64,000 nt of DNA from Myxococcaceae bacterium JPH2 (GCA_016458225.1 JAEMGR010000038.1:1-64000); one strand, 5' to 3'; positions 1 to 13,929 are shown, numbered from the stretch's first letter. Notes: generated by a model from the sequence alone, not told the origin. Numbers and translations are program-made.

Positions 1-3000
1 TGGTCTCCGCGTCGAACAGCTCGGTGGCGTACTTGCAGCCCACCCAGAGCCCCTCCGGGCCATGGGCCGCCTCGAACGTCAGGTCCAGCTCGGCGGTGTG
101 GTTGTCCAGCAGCGCGACATCGAGCGACAGCCCATCCCCCAGCGAGAGCGCGCGAGGGATGTCGTAGTCGTCGAGGACGAACGCGATGTTGTACAGCTCT
201 CGTCGCGACGAGCCCGGCTGCGCCGCCGCGAGCACATGGTCGAACGGGCAGTGCCCATGCGCGAGCGCACCAATGGTGCTCTCTTTCACCCGAGCCAACA
301 GCGCCGTCATCGACCCTTCGACCGGCACCTGGATGCGCAAGGGGACGAAGTTGGTGCAGTCGCCCACCAGGGAACGGATGCCAGGGACATCGCGCCCCGA
401 GACCGCGGTCCCGAGCACGAAGTCGGCCTGCTGACTCCAGCGATGCAGCACGGTGGCCAGGGCCGACACCACGCACATGAAGGGTGTGGCCCCTTCGCTG
501 CGCCCGAGCGCGTGAAGTCGGGCCATGAGCGCCGCGGGCACTCGCCGCGACCGTCGAGCCCCTTGGAATGAAAGCCGAGACGGGCGCGGGCGATCCGTGG
601 GGAGGAGCACCATCGGAGGCGCTTCGGCGAGCGCGCGTCGCCACCACCCAAGCTCGGTCGCCATCGCGCGAGCCGTGAGGTGCTCGCGCTGCCACCCCGA
701 GAGGTCCGCGTACTGAAGAACAGGCTCCGCGAGCGGTGATGACTGCCCCGAGACGAAGGCGGCATAGAGCGCGGCCAGCTCACGCGCGAGCAGTCCCACC
801 GACCAGCCGTCCGCCACCAGGTGATGCAGCGACAGCACGAGCACGTGCGCGTCGTCCGCGAACCGCAGCAACGTGCCGCGCCACAACGGCCCCGTGGACA
901 GGTCCATGGGGTGCTGGCCGTCTCGCGCGGCCTGGGCATCCAGGGCCGCCTGGCGCGACTCGGGCGATGCGCTCGGGACATCCACGACCGAGAAGGACTG
1001 GGGCGCGGGTGAATGAATGCGCTGCCAAGGCTCGCCCGCGCGAACCTCGAAGGTGGTGCGCAAGGCCTCGTGCCGGCGCACGACCTCCGTCCACGCCCGC
1101 TCGAGCACCGCCACGTCCAAGGCCCCGTGGAAGCGGAGGGCCAGCGGGATGTGTGAGGCCGTGGAGGCCGGGTCCAACTGCTGCAACACCCACAGCCGTC
1201 GCTGCGCGAAAGACGTCGGGGCGTCAGCGGTCCGAACCGCGCGCGGCTGAAGCGGTGGCAGCGCCGCGGTCTCCTGTTCTGCCGCGAGTCGTCGCGCGAG
1301 GCGCTCCACACTCAGGTCATCCAGCATCGCCGCGGCGGGGATGCGCTTGCCGAGTCGCGTCTCGATGCGGCCCTGGAGTTCGGCCGCGCCCAGCGAGTCC
1401 AGTCCCATCCGCGTGAGGGGCGCGCTCACGTCGAGCGTCGTGGCCCTCGCGCCCAGGACCGCGCGCAGCTCCTCCAGGAGGAGTCGCTCCACCTCGTCCG
1501 GTGGCCGAGACGCCGGTGCCTCGGCGCGCACCGGAGCGGGTGACGGGCCTTCATCGCGCCACACCACGTTCAGGGTGCCGTGGGCCAGTCCATCGCGGCA
1601 GGCGAACCGCTGCAGCTTCCCGCTCGAGGTCTTGGGAATGCTCCCAGGCGCGAGCAGTGCGACCACCTGGGGCTGGATCTCCAAGGCGCGAGCGATGGCT
1701 TCGCGCACCGCGTGGCCCACGGACGCCAGTGCCTGGGCATTGGAGGACTCCACCAGCTCGCGCGCCACTTCGGCCACCACCGCGAGCGCCTCGCCTCCCG
1801 AGGTCTCCACGGAGAAGGCCGCCACGCCCCCGGGGCGCACGCGAGGATGCGCGCGCTCGACCACGAGCTCGACGTCCTGCGGATACACGTTGCGGCCGCG
1901 CAGGATGATCAAGTCCTTGCGTCGCCCCGTGACGAGGAGCTGGCCATCCTCGGTCAGCACTCCGAGGTCGCCCGTGCGCAGGTAGTGCGCCTCGGCCTCC
2001 TCGGGATGGCTCACGGCCAGGCGTGCGTGGAACAGCGCCTCGGTCTCCGAGGGCTTGCGCCAATAGCCTTGGGCGATGCTCGGTCCCGAGACCCAGATCT
2101 CCCCGACCTCGCCCGGTGCGCGAGGCACGCGAGACTCGGGATCCACCACGCGCAGGCGCTGCGTCTCCAGCGTGGCACCGCAGCCGATGAGGGTGCGCGC
2201 GCCCGGTGCCTCGGGCTCGCATGCGACGACACGACCTTGTGCCAGCGCGGGTTCCTGCACGGGGTGGACGCGCGCCCCGCGCCCCTTGCGCTCGCCCGTG
2301 ACGATGAGCGTCCCCTCGGCGAGGCCGTAGCAGGGAAGGAACGCCTCCGGCCTGAAGCCTCGCGGGCCGAACACCTGGGTGAAGCGCTCCAGCGTCGCGG
2401 CGCGGATGGGCTCCGCGCCACAGAACGCCACATCCCAACTGCTGAGGTCCAAGCCCTCCAGGTCCTCGGGTGTCGCGCGGCGTGCACACAGCTCGAAGGC
2501 GAAGTTGGGGCCGCCGCTGACCGTGGCACGCCGCTCCGAGATGGCTCGCAACCAGCGCAGCGGGCGCTGGAGGAAGTCCATGGGCGACATGAGCGTGACG
2601 GGGAAGCCCGCGAAGAGCGGCTGGAGGATGCCGCCGATGAGCCCCATGTCATGGTACGGCGGCAGCCAGATGACGCCGCGGCTCTCGGGGCCGACCTCGA
2701 ACGCTCCGGCGATCAGCCGCAGGTTGTGCAGCAGGTTCGCGTGGCCGAGCATCACCCCCTTGGGGGTGCCCGTGGAGCCCGAGGTGTACTGGAGGAACGC
2801 CAGGGATTCGGGCCCGCACGCGGGCTCACGCCACGAAGCCTCACCGCCGGCGGGCAGCGTGTCCGTGGCCAGCCATTGCAGCGCACGGAAGTCCGGCGCC
2901 TGCTCGAACACGAAGTCCGTGAGCGACAGGATGCCGGAGGTGGTGAGCACCACCGTCGCCTCGGCGTCCTGAATGATGGCGCGCAAGCGGGGAAGGGTGC

Positions 3001-3304
3001 GCTCCAGCCGCGACGGGTCCGGTGGATACGCGGGCACCGCGACGGCCCCGGCCAACAGGCACCCGAAGAAGCCCGCGATGTACTCGAGACCCGGCGGATA
3101 GAGCAGCAGCACCCGCTGCCCCTCGACCCCCCTCGCCTGGAGCGCGACGGCGATGCGCCGCGCTCGCTCCTCCAGCCCGCGCGCGCCCAGGACTTCTTCG
3201 TCGCCTGAGTCGGGCTCCAGGAACGTGAACAGCCGATCCTGAATTCGTGAGTCCAATGCGCGCTGCTGCAACAGCGCGATGAGCGTCCTCGAAGTCTCGT
3301 GCAT
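1..3304 (-). CDS. Lipopeptide-type NRPS: FAAL-carrier-condensation (3' end cut by window edge)
   Basis: At least 1101 residues, running off the left edge. Residues about 1-590 are a fatty acyl-AMP ligase-type adenylation domain: AVAVPAYPPDPSRLER is typical of FAALs, YTSGSTGTPKG (about residue 170) is the A3 nucleotide loop, TGDLG and VTGRRKDLIILRGRNVYPQD are the late core motifs. A carrier domain follows with phosphopantetheine serine in GLDSLG (about residue 635). From about residue 690 there is a condensation domain with the HHxxxDG motif read as HHLVADG near residue 825. Known FAALs load a fatty acid as acyl-AMP onto a carrier protein, so the first condensation would acylate an amino acid and start a lipopeptide. 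Start is the ATG at 3304; no strong ribosome site precedes it. Product and later modules lie outside the window. Confidence 0.88.
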   Translation of the reverse strand, partial: MHETSRTLIALLQQRALDSRIQDRLFTFLEPDSGDEEVLGARGLEERARRIAVALQARGVEGQRVLLLYPPGLEYIAGFFGCLLAGAVAVPAYPPDPSRLERTLPRLRAIIQDAEATVVLTTSGILSLTDFVFEQAPDFRALQWLATDTLPAGGEASWREPACGPESLAFLQYTSGSTGTPKGVMLGHANLLHNLRLIAGAFEVGPESRGVIWLPPYHDMGLIGGILQPLFAGFPVTLMSPMDFLQRPLRWLRAISERRATVSGGPNFAFELCARRATPEDLEGLDLSSWDVAFCGAEPIRAATLERFTQVFGPRGFRPEAFLPCYGLAEGTLIVTGERKGRGARVHPVQEPALAQGRVVACEPEAPGARTLIGCGATLETQRLRVVDPESRVPRAPGEVGEIWVSGPSIAQGYWRKPSETEALFHARLAVSHPEEAEAHYLRTGDLGVLTEDGQLLVTGRRKDLIILRGRNVYPQDVELVVERAHPRVRPGGVAAFSVETSGGEALAVVAEVARELVESSNAQALASVGHAVREAIARALEIQPQVVALLAPGSIPKTSSGKLQRFACRDGLAHGTLNVVWRDEGPSPAPVRAEAPASRPPDEVERLLLEELRAVLGARATTLDVSAPLTRMGLDSLGAAELQGRIETRLGKRIPAAAMLDDLSVERLARRLAAEQETAALPPLQPRAVRTADAPTSFAQRRLWVLQQLDPASTASHIPLALRFHGALDVAVLERAWTEVVRRHEALRTTFEVRAGEPWQRIHSPAPQSFSVVDVPSASPESRQAALDAQAARDGQHPMDLSTGPLWRGTLLRFADDAHVLVLSLHHLVADGWSVGLLARELAALYAAFVSGQSSPLAEPVLQYADLSGWQREHLTARAMATELGWWRRALAEAPPMVLLPTDRPRPSRLSFQGARRSRRVPAALMARLHALGRSEGATPFMCVVSALATVLHRWSQQADFVLGTAVSGRDVPGIRSLVGDCTNFVPLRIQVPVEGSMTALLARVKESTIGALAHGHCPFDHVLAAAQPGSSRRELYNIAFVLDDYDIPRALSLGDGLSLDVALLDNHTAELDLTFEAAHGPEGLWVGCKYATELFDAET

Positions 3305-3374
3305 GGGAGAGCCCGTCGGTTCGATGTCCAATCGCGAACGGGCCGGTCATACCAGTCCATATGCGCGAGATTGG

Positions 3375-3414
3375 AAAAGACAGGAAAACTCACATGCACC
3401 TCCACTCGGAGGTG
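3375..3414 (-). terminator. Probable rho-independent terminator of the PilZ-Hsp70 gene
   Basis: Just downstream of the stop at 3441, a perfect 7-bp inverted repeat (CACCTCC/GGAGGTG, loop GAGT on the minus strand) at 3397-3414 is followed by interrupted T runs (TTTT at 3385-3388 and 3375-3378). It would separate this gene from the NRPS gene downstream. The T tract is broken, so termination strength is uncertain. Confidence 0.5.
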
Positions 3415-3440
3415 TGCAGCGGCGATTCAAACTTCTCGCA

Positions 3441-7310
<3,870 letters not shown>

Positions 7311-7329
7311 GGCGCTCCGCGCTCGGGGA

Positions 7330-7351
7330 GGGGGCCCTGGGACGGGCCCCC
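7330..7351. terminator. GC-rich hairpin between convergent guaB and lipoprotein gene
   Basis: GGGGGCCC-TGGGAC-GGGCCCCC forms a perfect 8-bp stem between two convergent stop codons (7310 and 7362). There is no T tract on either side, so it is a candidate bidirectional terminator only by position. Confidence 0.4.
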
Positions 7352-7361
7352 GACCGCATGA

Positions 7362-7985
7362 CTACTTGCGGCGGCGCTCCTTGCCACCCGCCGCGTCGTC
7401 GCTGGCGGGAGCGGTGGTGCCGGCGACCTTCTTCTCCGCGCCGTTCACCTTGCCCACGAGCTGATCCTTGTCGTCCGGCTCGAGCGTCTCGATGGCCTGT
7501 CGCAGGGTGTTGAAGTCCAGGCGCGCCACCGTGACGGTGTTGCCGCCCTTGATCTCCTGCACCGTGGGGACCTCGATGAGCTCGCGCAGGTACGTCTCGA
7601 ACTCAACGCGCACATCGGCGGCCTGCTGCACGCAAGCCTCCTTGGCGGCGACGATGGTCTGGCTGCCCTCTCGGTAGCTCAGGTCGGGGTTGCGGTTCAT
7701 CGCCTCCTCGAACGTGGCCGTCCGCTTGCGGAGCGAGGAGTAGAGCTGGATGTAGTCGACCAGGCGGTCGGTCTCTGGCCGGTTCACGTTGCGAGCCTTG
7801 TTCAAGGCCTCGGACGTGTCGTCACAGGTGAGCTTCTGAAGCTCGGCCGCTCCGGGAGTCTCCTTCACGGAGAGATTTTTCGTGTCGCGGTCCAACCGCT
7901 CGTCGGACGTAATCTCCTTCACGCAACCAGCGGAGGACAGCATCAGGACGGTCGCAGCAACAGCACTGGAAGCGGACAGGCGCAT
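7362..7985 (-). CDS. Putative lipoprotein of unknown function
   Basis: 207 residues from the ATG at 7985; the open frame extends 26 codons further, but [21 protein letters not shown] is a clean lipoprotein signal peptide with the lipobox cysteine at 21, so this start is preferred. The mature part is helical and charged (residues about 60-180) with a Lys/Arg-rich tail ending KERRRK. No enzyme motif was recognised. It sits between guaB and guaA on the opposite strand, and its start region faces that of guaA, so the two may share a divergent promoter region. Likely exported and lipid-anchored; nothing ties it to purine metabolism. Confidence 0.75.
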   Translation of the reverse strand: MRLSASSAVAATVLMLSSAGCVKEITSDERLDRDTKNLSVKETPGAAELQKLTCDDTSEALNKARNVNRPETDRLVDYIQLYSSLRKRTATFEEAMNRNPDLSYREGSQTIVAAKEACVQQAADVRVEFETYLRELIEVPTVQEIKGGNTVTVARLDFNTLRQAIETLEPDDKDQLVGKVNGAEKKVAGTTAPASDDAAGGKERRRK

Positions 7986-8089
7986 CCGAACCTCGAAGAA
8001 CAATTGGCGGGCTTTCGGCGTTGTTTCCCGAAGTTTGTAGCGATAAGGCCCCCCACCCGTCAACGACGCCCCCTATTGGAGACCCTCTG

Positions 8090-9643
8090 GTGGACCTGCA
8101 CGCCGAGAAGATCCTGATCCTCGATTTCGGGAGTCAGTACACCCAGCTCATTGCCCGCCGTGTGCGGGAATTGGGCGTCTACTGTGAAATCCACCGGCCG
8201 GACCTCTCCAAGGAGGAGATCCGCCGGTTCGCCCCCCGGGGAATCATCCTCTCTGGGGGCCCTGCATCCGTGGAAGCACCTGGCTCGCCCCGGTGCGATC
8301 CCTACGTGTTCGAGGCCGAGGTGCCCGTGCTGGGCATCTGCTACGGCCTCCAGCTCCTGGCGAAGCTCTTGGGCGGCCGCGTGGACCGGGGCGCCCATCG
8401 TGAGTACGGCAACGCGGAGGTGGAGGTGCTCGCCGCGCGAGGCCCGCTGTCCGACTTCCACCCCGGCGACCGGGTCCAGGTGTGGATGAGCCACGGCGAT
8501 CGCGTGGACGCACTCCCGCCGGGTTTTGAGGCCATCGGTCGCAGCGGCAACTCGCCGTTCGCGGCGGCCGCGCACACGAGCAAGCCCTGGTACGGCCTCC
8601 AGTTCCACCCCGAGGTGGCCCACACGCCGCAGGGCAAGGCGCTGCTGCGCGCCTTCCTGTTCAACGACTGCAAGGTGACGGGCTCCTGGACGATGAAGGG
8701 CTTCATCGACGAGGCCGTCACGACCATCCGCCAGCGGGTGGGGGAGCAGGGTCGGGTCATCTGCGCGCTCTCCGGTGGCGTGGACAGCTCCGTCGCAGCG
8801 CTGCTGCTTCACCGGGCCATCGGCCCTCGGCTCCAGTGCATCTTCGTGGACAACGGGGTGCTGCGGCAGGGCGAGCGGGCGCAGGTGGAGGCGCTCTTCG
8901 TGGATCGCTTCCACGTGCCGCTCATCACGGTGGATGCGCGCGCGCGCTTCCTGGAGAAGCTCGCCGGCGTCACGGATCCGGAGAAGAAGCGGAAGATCAT
9001 CGGCCGCGAGTTCATCGCGGTGTTCGAAGAGGCCTCCCGCGACATCCAGGACGCCAGCTTCCTGGCGCAGGGCACGCTGTACCCGGACGTCATCGAGTCG
9101 GTGTCCTACAAGGGCCCGTCCGTCACCATCAAGAGCCACCACAACGTGGGCGGGCTGCCTGAGCAGATGAAGCTCAAGCTGGTGGAGCCGCTGCGCGAGC
9201 TGTTCAAGGACGAGGTCCGCGCGCTCGGCCGCGAGCTGGGGCTCCCCGAGGAGATGGTGAACCGGCAGCCGTTCCCGGGCCCCGGCCTGGCCATCCGCGT
9301 GCTGGGCGAGGTGACCGAGCCGCGGCTGGAGCTGGTGCGCCGCGCGGACGCCATCGTCCAGGAGGAGATCCGCGCCGCGGGGCTGTACACCCAGGTGTGG
9401 CAGGCTTTCGCCGTGCTGCTGCCCGTGCAGAGCGTGGGCGTGATGGGCGACGAGCGCACCTACGAGTCCACCTGCGTGCTGCGCGCCGTCACCAGCGTGG
9501 ACGGCATGACGGCGGACTGGGCGCGGCTGCCGTTCCCGGTGCTGGAGCGCATCTCCACGCGCATCACCAACGAGGTGCGCGGCATCAACCGCGTCGTCTA
9601 CGACATCTCGTCCAAGCCCCCCGCGACCATCGAGTGGGAGTAG
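8090..9643 (+). CDS. guaA: GMP synthase (glutamine-hydrolysing)
   Basis: 517 residues from the GTG at 8090 (E. coli enzyme 525). Converts XMP to GMP using ATP and glutamine. Domain order: class I amidotransferase with [18 protein letters not shown] near the start, nucleophile cysteine in [12 protein letters not shown], and His/Glu in QFHPEV; ATP-pyrophosphatase with P-loop [14 protein letters not shown]-terminal dimerisation domain with [17 protein letters not shown] and the end [10 protein letters not shown] longer frame starts at 8021, but GGAGA at 8079-8083 sits correctly for the GTG, and family alignment begins just after it. Followed by a strong terminator, so it is a single gene or the end of its transcript. 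Confidence 0.97.
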   Translation: MDLHAEKILILDFGSQYTQLIARRVRELGVYCEIHRPDLSKEEIRRFAPRGIILSGGPASVEAPGSPRCDPYVFEAEVPVLGICYGLQLLAKLLGGRVDRGAHREYGNAEVEVLAARGPLSDFHPGDRVQVWMSHGDRVDALPPGFEAIGRSGNSPFAAAAHTSKPWYGLQFHPEVAHTPQGKALLRAFLFNDCKVTGSWTMKGFIDEAVTTIRQRVGEQGRVICALSGGVDSSVAALLLHRAIGPRLQCIFVDNGVLRQGERAQVEALFVDRFHVPLITVDARARFLEKLAGVTDPEKKRKIIGREFIAVFEEASRDIQDASFLAQGTLYPDVIESVSYKGPSVTIKSHHNVGGLPEQMKLKLVEPLRELFKDEVRALGRELGLPEEMVNRQPFPGPGLAIRVLGEVTEPRLELVRRADAIVQEEIRAAGLYTQVWQAFAVLLPVQSVGVMGDERTYESTCVLRAVTSVDGMTADWARLPFPVLERISTRITNEVRGINRVVYDISSKPPATIEWE

Positions 9644-9685
9644 GCCGCAGCGTCGGCCCCAGGCTCGCGAGGGCCTGAATGACCA

Positions 9686-9719
9686 GAGGCTGCCCGGAGT
9701 GAACCGGGCAGCCTCTTTT
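9686..9719 (+). terminator. Strong rho-independent terminator after guaA
   Basis: A perfect 12-bp stem (GAGGCTGCCCGG / CCGGGCAGCCTC, loop AGTGAA) is followed directly by TTTT, 43 bases after the guaA stop. Confidence 0.92.
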
Positions 9720-9748
9720 GCTTCAAGGGACTGTGACGTCCGCGAGAC

Positions 9749-11842
9749 TTACCCGGCCGGGTTCGCCTTCACGGGCGGCGTCTGGGTGCTGCCCGGGCGC
9801 AGCTCCTCGAGGACGCGGTTGGCGCCGTAGACCTTCTGGAGCGCCTCGATGAGCGCGTCGCTGTGGACGGCCACCGTGCGGTTCACGGACTCGTCGAAGC
9901 CGTAGTCACCGCCGAGCGACTGGATGTTGCCGTCGAACACCAGGCCGACGATCTCCGCGTCCTTGTTCAGCATGGGCGAGCCGGAGTTGCCGCCGATGAT
10001 GTCGTTGGTGGTGACGAAGTTCATGCCCGTGGTCGGCGTCAGGCTGCTCTGCGCCTTCAGCCAGGACTTCGGCAGGGCGAAGGGCTCCTCGCCCGTCGCG
10101 TGCTCGAAGGTGCCCGCCATCTGGGTGATGGGAGCCACCGTCTTGCCGTTCGCCGAGTAGCCCTTCACCGAGCCGTACGACAGACGCATGCTGAACGTGG
10201 CGTCCGGGTACGCGTTGGTGCCGTAGATGTCGAACTTCGACTTGGCGACCAGCTCGCTGTTCTTCCGGATGACGGACTCGATGTCATCCTCGAACGTCTT
10301 GCGGATGCCGCGCGCGTCCTCGTCCACCAGGCGGGCCAGCTGGATCATCGTGTCCTTGGAGGACTCGACGGCGGCCTTGCCGCCCGTGAACAGGGCCTGG
10401 CGCGCCTTCACGTCCGTCAGCTTCGAGCCCTTGACGACGCGGGTGGCCAGCGTGGCGGGCGACTCCTTGCCCAGGACCTTCTTCACGAACGGGTGGGACG
10501 GCCCCAGCTCCTCGCGCAGCTTGGTGAGGCTGAACGTCAGGCGGGCAATCTCCAGCTCCGGGTAGATGGGGGCCGGGCTGAAGACGTTGGCCTTGAGGGC
10601 GGGCAGGTTGGCGTCCGAGTACTCGCGAAGCCGCTGGCCGTTGTCCTTGGGCAGCTCATCCGCGCCGCGCACGAGCGCGCGGGCGATGTTGAAGAGCTGG
10701 GACGAGAAGCCCGCGCCCTGCTCCATGAAGGACAGTTCCTTGCGGATGTGGGTGAGCTGCTCCTCCGCCTTGGCGATCTCATCCCAGGCCGCGCCGTACT
10801 TCTTCTTCATCTCCGGGTTGGCGTCGACCTTCTTGCGCAGCTCCTGCTCGGCGGCGACCTTCTGCGCGAAGAACGTCTTGTCGAGCAGCGCCTCGTGCTT
10901 GCCCTTCATGGCCTTCAGCGCGTTCTCCACGCCGAAGAGCAGGTTGCTGGAGATGCGCTTCTGCTCGGGGCCCCGGCGCTGGAACTCGGTGACCATGCCG
11001 CGCAGCTCGGACAGCGACATGAGCGTCTTGGGCAGCATCACGTCGCGCTGGTACTCCAGCTCGGCGATGGTCAGCCCGCGCGAGGTGCGGCCCGGGTTGC
11101 CGGAGACGAACGTCAGCTCGCCTTCCTTGGCTCCGTGCGCGGACCACTTGAAGTAGTTGTCCATCTTCGCCGGCTTGCCGTCCTGGTAGACGCGCACGAA
11201 GGACACGTCCAGGTCGTACCGGGGGAACTCGAAGTTGTCCGGGTCACCGCCGAAGAAGGCGATGGCGTGCTCCGGGGCGAACACCAGGCGCACGTCCTGG
11301 AACCGGCGGTACTTGTACAGGTTGTACTTGCCGCCCTGGTACAGGGTGACGACGTCACAGCGGACCTTGTCGTCGCCGCCGGCACAGTCCTTCTCCAGCT
11401 TGTTCATCTCGGCCTTGAGCGTCTCGGCGTACTGCTTGCCGGTCATGCCCTGGGTCGACTTGTTCAGCGACTCGGTGACGTCCTTGATGTCAACGAGCTG
11501 GTTCAGCTCCATGGCCGGGCACTGCTTCTCGTCGGCCAGGGTCTTCGCGTAGAAGCCGTTCGCGAGGTAGTCCTGCTTGGCGCTGGAGAGCTGCTCCACG
11601 CAGCCGCGCGCGCAGTGGTGGTTGGTCATCACCAGGCCGTCCGGCGACACGAAGCTGGCCGAGCAACCGCCCGCCAGACGCGCCGAGCCGAGCCGCACCT
11701 TGTCGAGCCACTGCTGGGTGGGCTCGAAGCCGTACTTCTCCTTCACCTTCGCGGCCGGGAAGTTGTTGTACGTCCACATGCCTTCGTCGGCGAGCGCGGG
11801 AGCGGCGCCGAGGAAAGCGGCAATCATGACCAGACGCTTCAT
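9749..11842 (-). CDS. Secreted S46-family dipeptidyl peptidase (DPP7/DPP11 type)
   Basis: 697 residues. MKRLVMIAAFLGAAPALADEG is a signal peptide, giving a periplasmic or secreted enzyme. S46 peptidases remove dipeptides from peptide N-termini by a chymotrypsin-like triad. Here LVMTNHHCARGCV (residues 70-82) holds the catalytic His and GGNSGSPML (about 618-626) the nucleophile Ser. The MWTYNNFP start of the mature chain and FDGNIQSLGGD after the Ser loop also fit. Full length for the family (about 700-720). Start at the ATG at 11842, with AAGGAC upstream; an extra 25 in-frame codons were rejected because they would precede the signal peptide. Fits a predatory, protein-degrading lifestyle. I cannot decide DPP7 versus DPP11 specificity by eye. 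Confidence 0.92.
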   Translation of the reverse strand: MKRLVMIAAFLGAAPALADEGMWTYNNFPAAKVKEKYGFEPTQQWLDKVRLGSARLAGGCSASFVSPDGLVMTNHHCARGCVEQLSSAKQDYLANGFYAKTLADEKQCPAMELNQLVDIKDVTESLNKSTQGMTGKQYAETLKAEMNKLEKDCAGGDDKVRCDVVTLYQGGKYNLYKYRRFQDVRLVFAPEHAIAFFGGDPDNFEFPRYDLDVSFVRVYQDGKPAKMDNYFKWSAHGAKEGELTFVSGNPGRTSRGLTIAELEYQRDVMLPKTLMSLSELRGMVTEFQRRGPEQKRISSNLLFGVENALKAMKGKHEALLDKTFFAQKVAAEQELRKKVDANPEMKKKYGAAWDEIAKAEEQLTHIRKELSFMEQGAGFSSQLFNIARALVRGADELPKDNGQRLREYSDANLPALKANVFSPAPIYPELEIARLTFSLTKLREELGPSHPFVKKVLGKESPATLATRVVKGSKLTDVKARQALFTGGKAAVESSKDTMIQLARLVDEDARGIRKTFEDDIESVIRKNSELVAKSKFDIYGTNAYPDATFSMRLSYGSVKGYSANGKTVAPITQMAGTFEHATGEEPFALPKSWLKAQSSLTPTTGMNFVTTNDIIGGNSGSPMLNKDAEIVGLVFDGNIQSLGGDYGFDESVNRTVAVHSDALIEALQKVYGANRVLEELRPGSTQTPPVKANPAG

Positions 11843-12033
11843 GAAGTGAGTCCTTTCAGGCCGAGGGTACGGCCAGGGCAGTGCGGTGTTTCTGCGGGAA
11901 GCCACAGGGAGGGTCAAGCTGGGAAATACCCCGCGCCTCCCCTAACGGATGAGCGGCTGAACGATTCCTTGGGTGGGGGCCAAGGGGCTCGCCATCCCTC
12001 GGGAACCTTTAGGGAATCCCCGAACCCATGGAG

Positions 12034-13005
12034 TTAAACGAGGCCCGCTTGGAATTGTCGCGCGGCTTTCGCCCGAAAGGCGCTGGGTGACCTGGGGCAT
12101 CGCGTCGTCAGGGTACGACGCAATACGTCAGGCCCGATGTCTGGATTGGATTCAGGGGTTGCGGAGGAATGCAGGGGGTTCCGGCCGCGCGAGAAGCTTC
12201 CGGGCGTGGTGCCGGTGAGCGCGCGGAAGTCCGCGATGAGGTGGGCCTGATCGTAGTAGCCCACCGCCGTCGCGATGGTGCCCCAGTCCGGTGAGGACTG
12301 GAGGCGCGAGGCGTGCACGGCGCGCTGGAACCGGACGATGCGGGCGTAGGCCTTGGGGCCCATGCCCACCACGTCATCGAAGGCCCGCCGCAGTTGGCGC
12401 TCGCTGACGCCCACCGCGCGAGCCAGCGCATCCACCCGAGGCAGCTCGCGCGCGTTCGAGAGCAGCCTCACGGCGCGGCGGACGAGGTGCGCGGACGCAG
12501 GTTCATACACGTCGTCTCGTCGCAGGCGGTCGATGAGGGTTTCGCGGAGCACGCCCATGCGCGCGGCCACCGAGGGGGCTTCGGTCAGGCGCTCGCGCAG
12601 TCGCTGGCCCTCCGCGCGGCTCCACAGGGCTTCGATTGGCACGACGCGGTTGGTCAACTCGGAGATGGGGACGCCGAAGAAGGGGTAGGCGCCGCCGGGC
12701 TTGAAGTGCAGGCCGATGGTTCCGGGAGGGACCTCGGACAGGGGCTTGCTCAGGGCCTGAAGTCGCGTCCCCAGGGCGTAGACGTCCGCGCCGGATTCGG
12801 TGAGGCGGACGATGAGGTCCACCTCGCCATTGGGCAGCCGCACGAACTGGTCCTGCTCTGGGGTTCGCGTCAGGACGCGAATCCTCTGCACGAACCGCGA
12901 GAGCGCGTCGTGAGGCATGGCGGGGGTGGAGGCCGGGTTCACGCTTCGAGCATGGGCCACGCCTCGCGGCGCTTCAACCTGGCCGCGAGGGGACCCCGAG
13001 GCCAT
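12034..13005 (-). CDS. AraC-family transcriptional regulator
   Basis: 323 residues. The N-terminal half contains FVRLPNGEVDLIVRL, resembling the DUF6597 sensor domain that precedes some AraC DNA-binding domains. The C-terminal AraC helix-turn-helix pair spans about residues 200-290, with VDALARAVGVSERQLRRAF and IATAVGYYDQAHLIADF as the two recognition regions. An uncommon tail of about 45 basic, low-complexity residues follows. The ATG at 13005 has GGAG nine bases upstream and is preferred over a later ATG at 12918 or the TTG at 13020. Divergent from the hydrolase gene at 13078 with only 72 bases between, so it probably regulates that gene and itself. Confidence 0.88.
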   Translation of the reverse strand: MASGSPRGQVEAPRGVAHARSVNPASTPAMPHDALSRFVQRIRVLTRTPEQDQFVRLPNGEVDLIVRLTESGADVYALGTRLQALSKPLSEVPPGTIGLHFKPGGAYPFFGVPISELTNRVVPIEALWSRAEGQRLRERLTEAPSVAARMGVLRETLIDRLRRDDVYEPASAHLVRRAVRLLSNARELPRVDALARAVGVSERQLRRAFDDVVGMGPKAYARIVRFQRAVHASRLQSSPDWGTIATAVGYYDQAHLIADFRALTGTTPGSFSRGRNPLHSSATPESNPDIGPDVLRRTLTTRCPRSPSAFRAKAARQFQAGLV

Positions 13006-13077
13006 GGCCGATTTCTCCAATCGCCTGCGAGGGGGCGTTCCTAGCTTTCGCGGACCCAGTCAAAGAGGTCATGCGAC

Positions 13078-13929
13078 ATGCGGATTCATCACATCAACTG
13101 CGGGACGCTGTGTCCCGCGAGTGCACGACTCGTCGTGGGAGAAGGCAGCCTGTTCGCCCGAGCGCGGCTGGTGTGTCACTGCTTGCTCATCGAGTCGAGT
13201 GACGGCCTGATCCTCGTGGACACGGGGTTGGGCACGAGGGATCTGAAGGATCCGAAGGGGCGACTCGGGAAGCGCTTCGTGCGCCGCAACGCGCCCCGAT
13301 TGAATCCCGAGGAGACGGCGCTGGCTCACGTCGAGCGGCTCGGATTCCGACGCGAGGACGTGCGGCACATCATCCCGACCCACCTGGACCTCGACCACGT
13401 GGGCGGGCTCGCGGACTTCCCGAACGCGCGCGTGCACGTCTTCGGGGACGAGTTGGAGTCGGCGCGGCAGCCCATGGACCCGAAGCAGCGCTTCGGTTAT
13501 CGGCCCGTGCTCTGGGAGCATGGACCTCAGTGGGTTTCGTACGCGGTGGCGGGCGAGCGCTGGTTCGGCTTCGACTCTGTGAGAGCCATCCCGGGGCTGT
13601 CCGAGGAGATCGCCTTGGTGCCCCTGGTGGGCCATACCGAGGGTCATTGCGGCGTCGCGGTGAAGACCGGCGAAGGCTGGCTGCTGCACGCCGGGGACGC
13701 GTACTTCAGCCACCGCGAGCTGGATTGGAAGTCACCGCACAGTCCCTTCGGGCTCGCGCTGTTCCAGCGGCTGCGGTCCGTGGACAACGCTCGGCGTGTG
13801 GCGAATCAGCAGCGGCTGCGCGAGCTGGTCCGGAATCATGGCCAGCAGGTCCGCGTGTTCTCCGCGCACTGTGGCGTGGAGTTCGATCGCCACGCGGCCA
13901 CGGAGGACTCGGTGCGCGGCGCGGCTTGA
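13078..13929 (+). CDS. Metallo-beta-lactamase-fold hydrolase
   Basis: 283 residues, no signal peptide. The metal site THLDLDHVGG (His102, Asp104, Asp106, His107) is a variant of HxHxDH with Asp replacing the middle His. Further ligands are seen in PLVGHTEGHCGV (about residue 186) and LHAGDAYF. The start LILVDTGLG is typical of the fold. The sequence looks most like the lactonase/glyoxalase-like branch, but the substrate is not readable from motifs. Its promoter region is shared with the divergent AraC gene, which suggests control by that regulator. Confidence 0.85.
   Translation: MRIHHINCGTLCPASARLVVGEGSLFARARLVCHCLLIESSDGLILVDTGLGTRDLKDPKGRLGKRFVRRNAPRLNPEETALAHVERLGFRREDVRHIIPTHLDLDHVGGLADFPNARVHVFGDELESARQPMDPKQRFGYRPVLWEHGPQWVSYAVAGERWFGFDSVRAIPGLSEEIALVPLVGHTEGHCGVAVKTGEGWLLHAGDAYFSHRELDWKSPHSPFGLALFQRLRSVDNARRVANQQRLRELVRNHGQQVRVFSAHCGVEFDRHAATEDSVRGAA

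Noticed and set aside
9863-12037. 724-codon open frame antisense to the S46 peptidase
   Set aside because: Composition is a GC-rich shadow (Ala/Arg/Gly/Leu runs) of a clearly recognised gene on the other strand.
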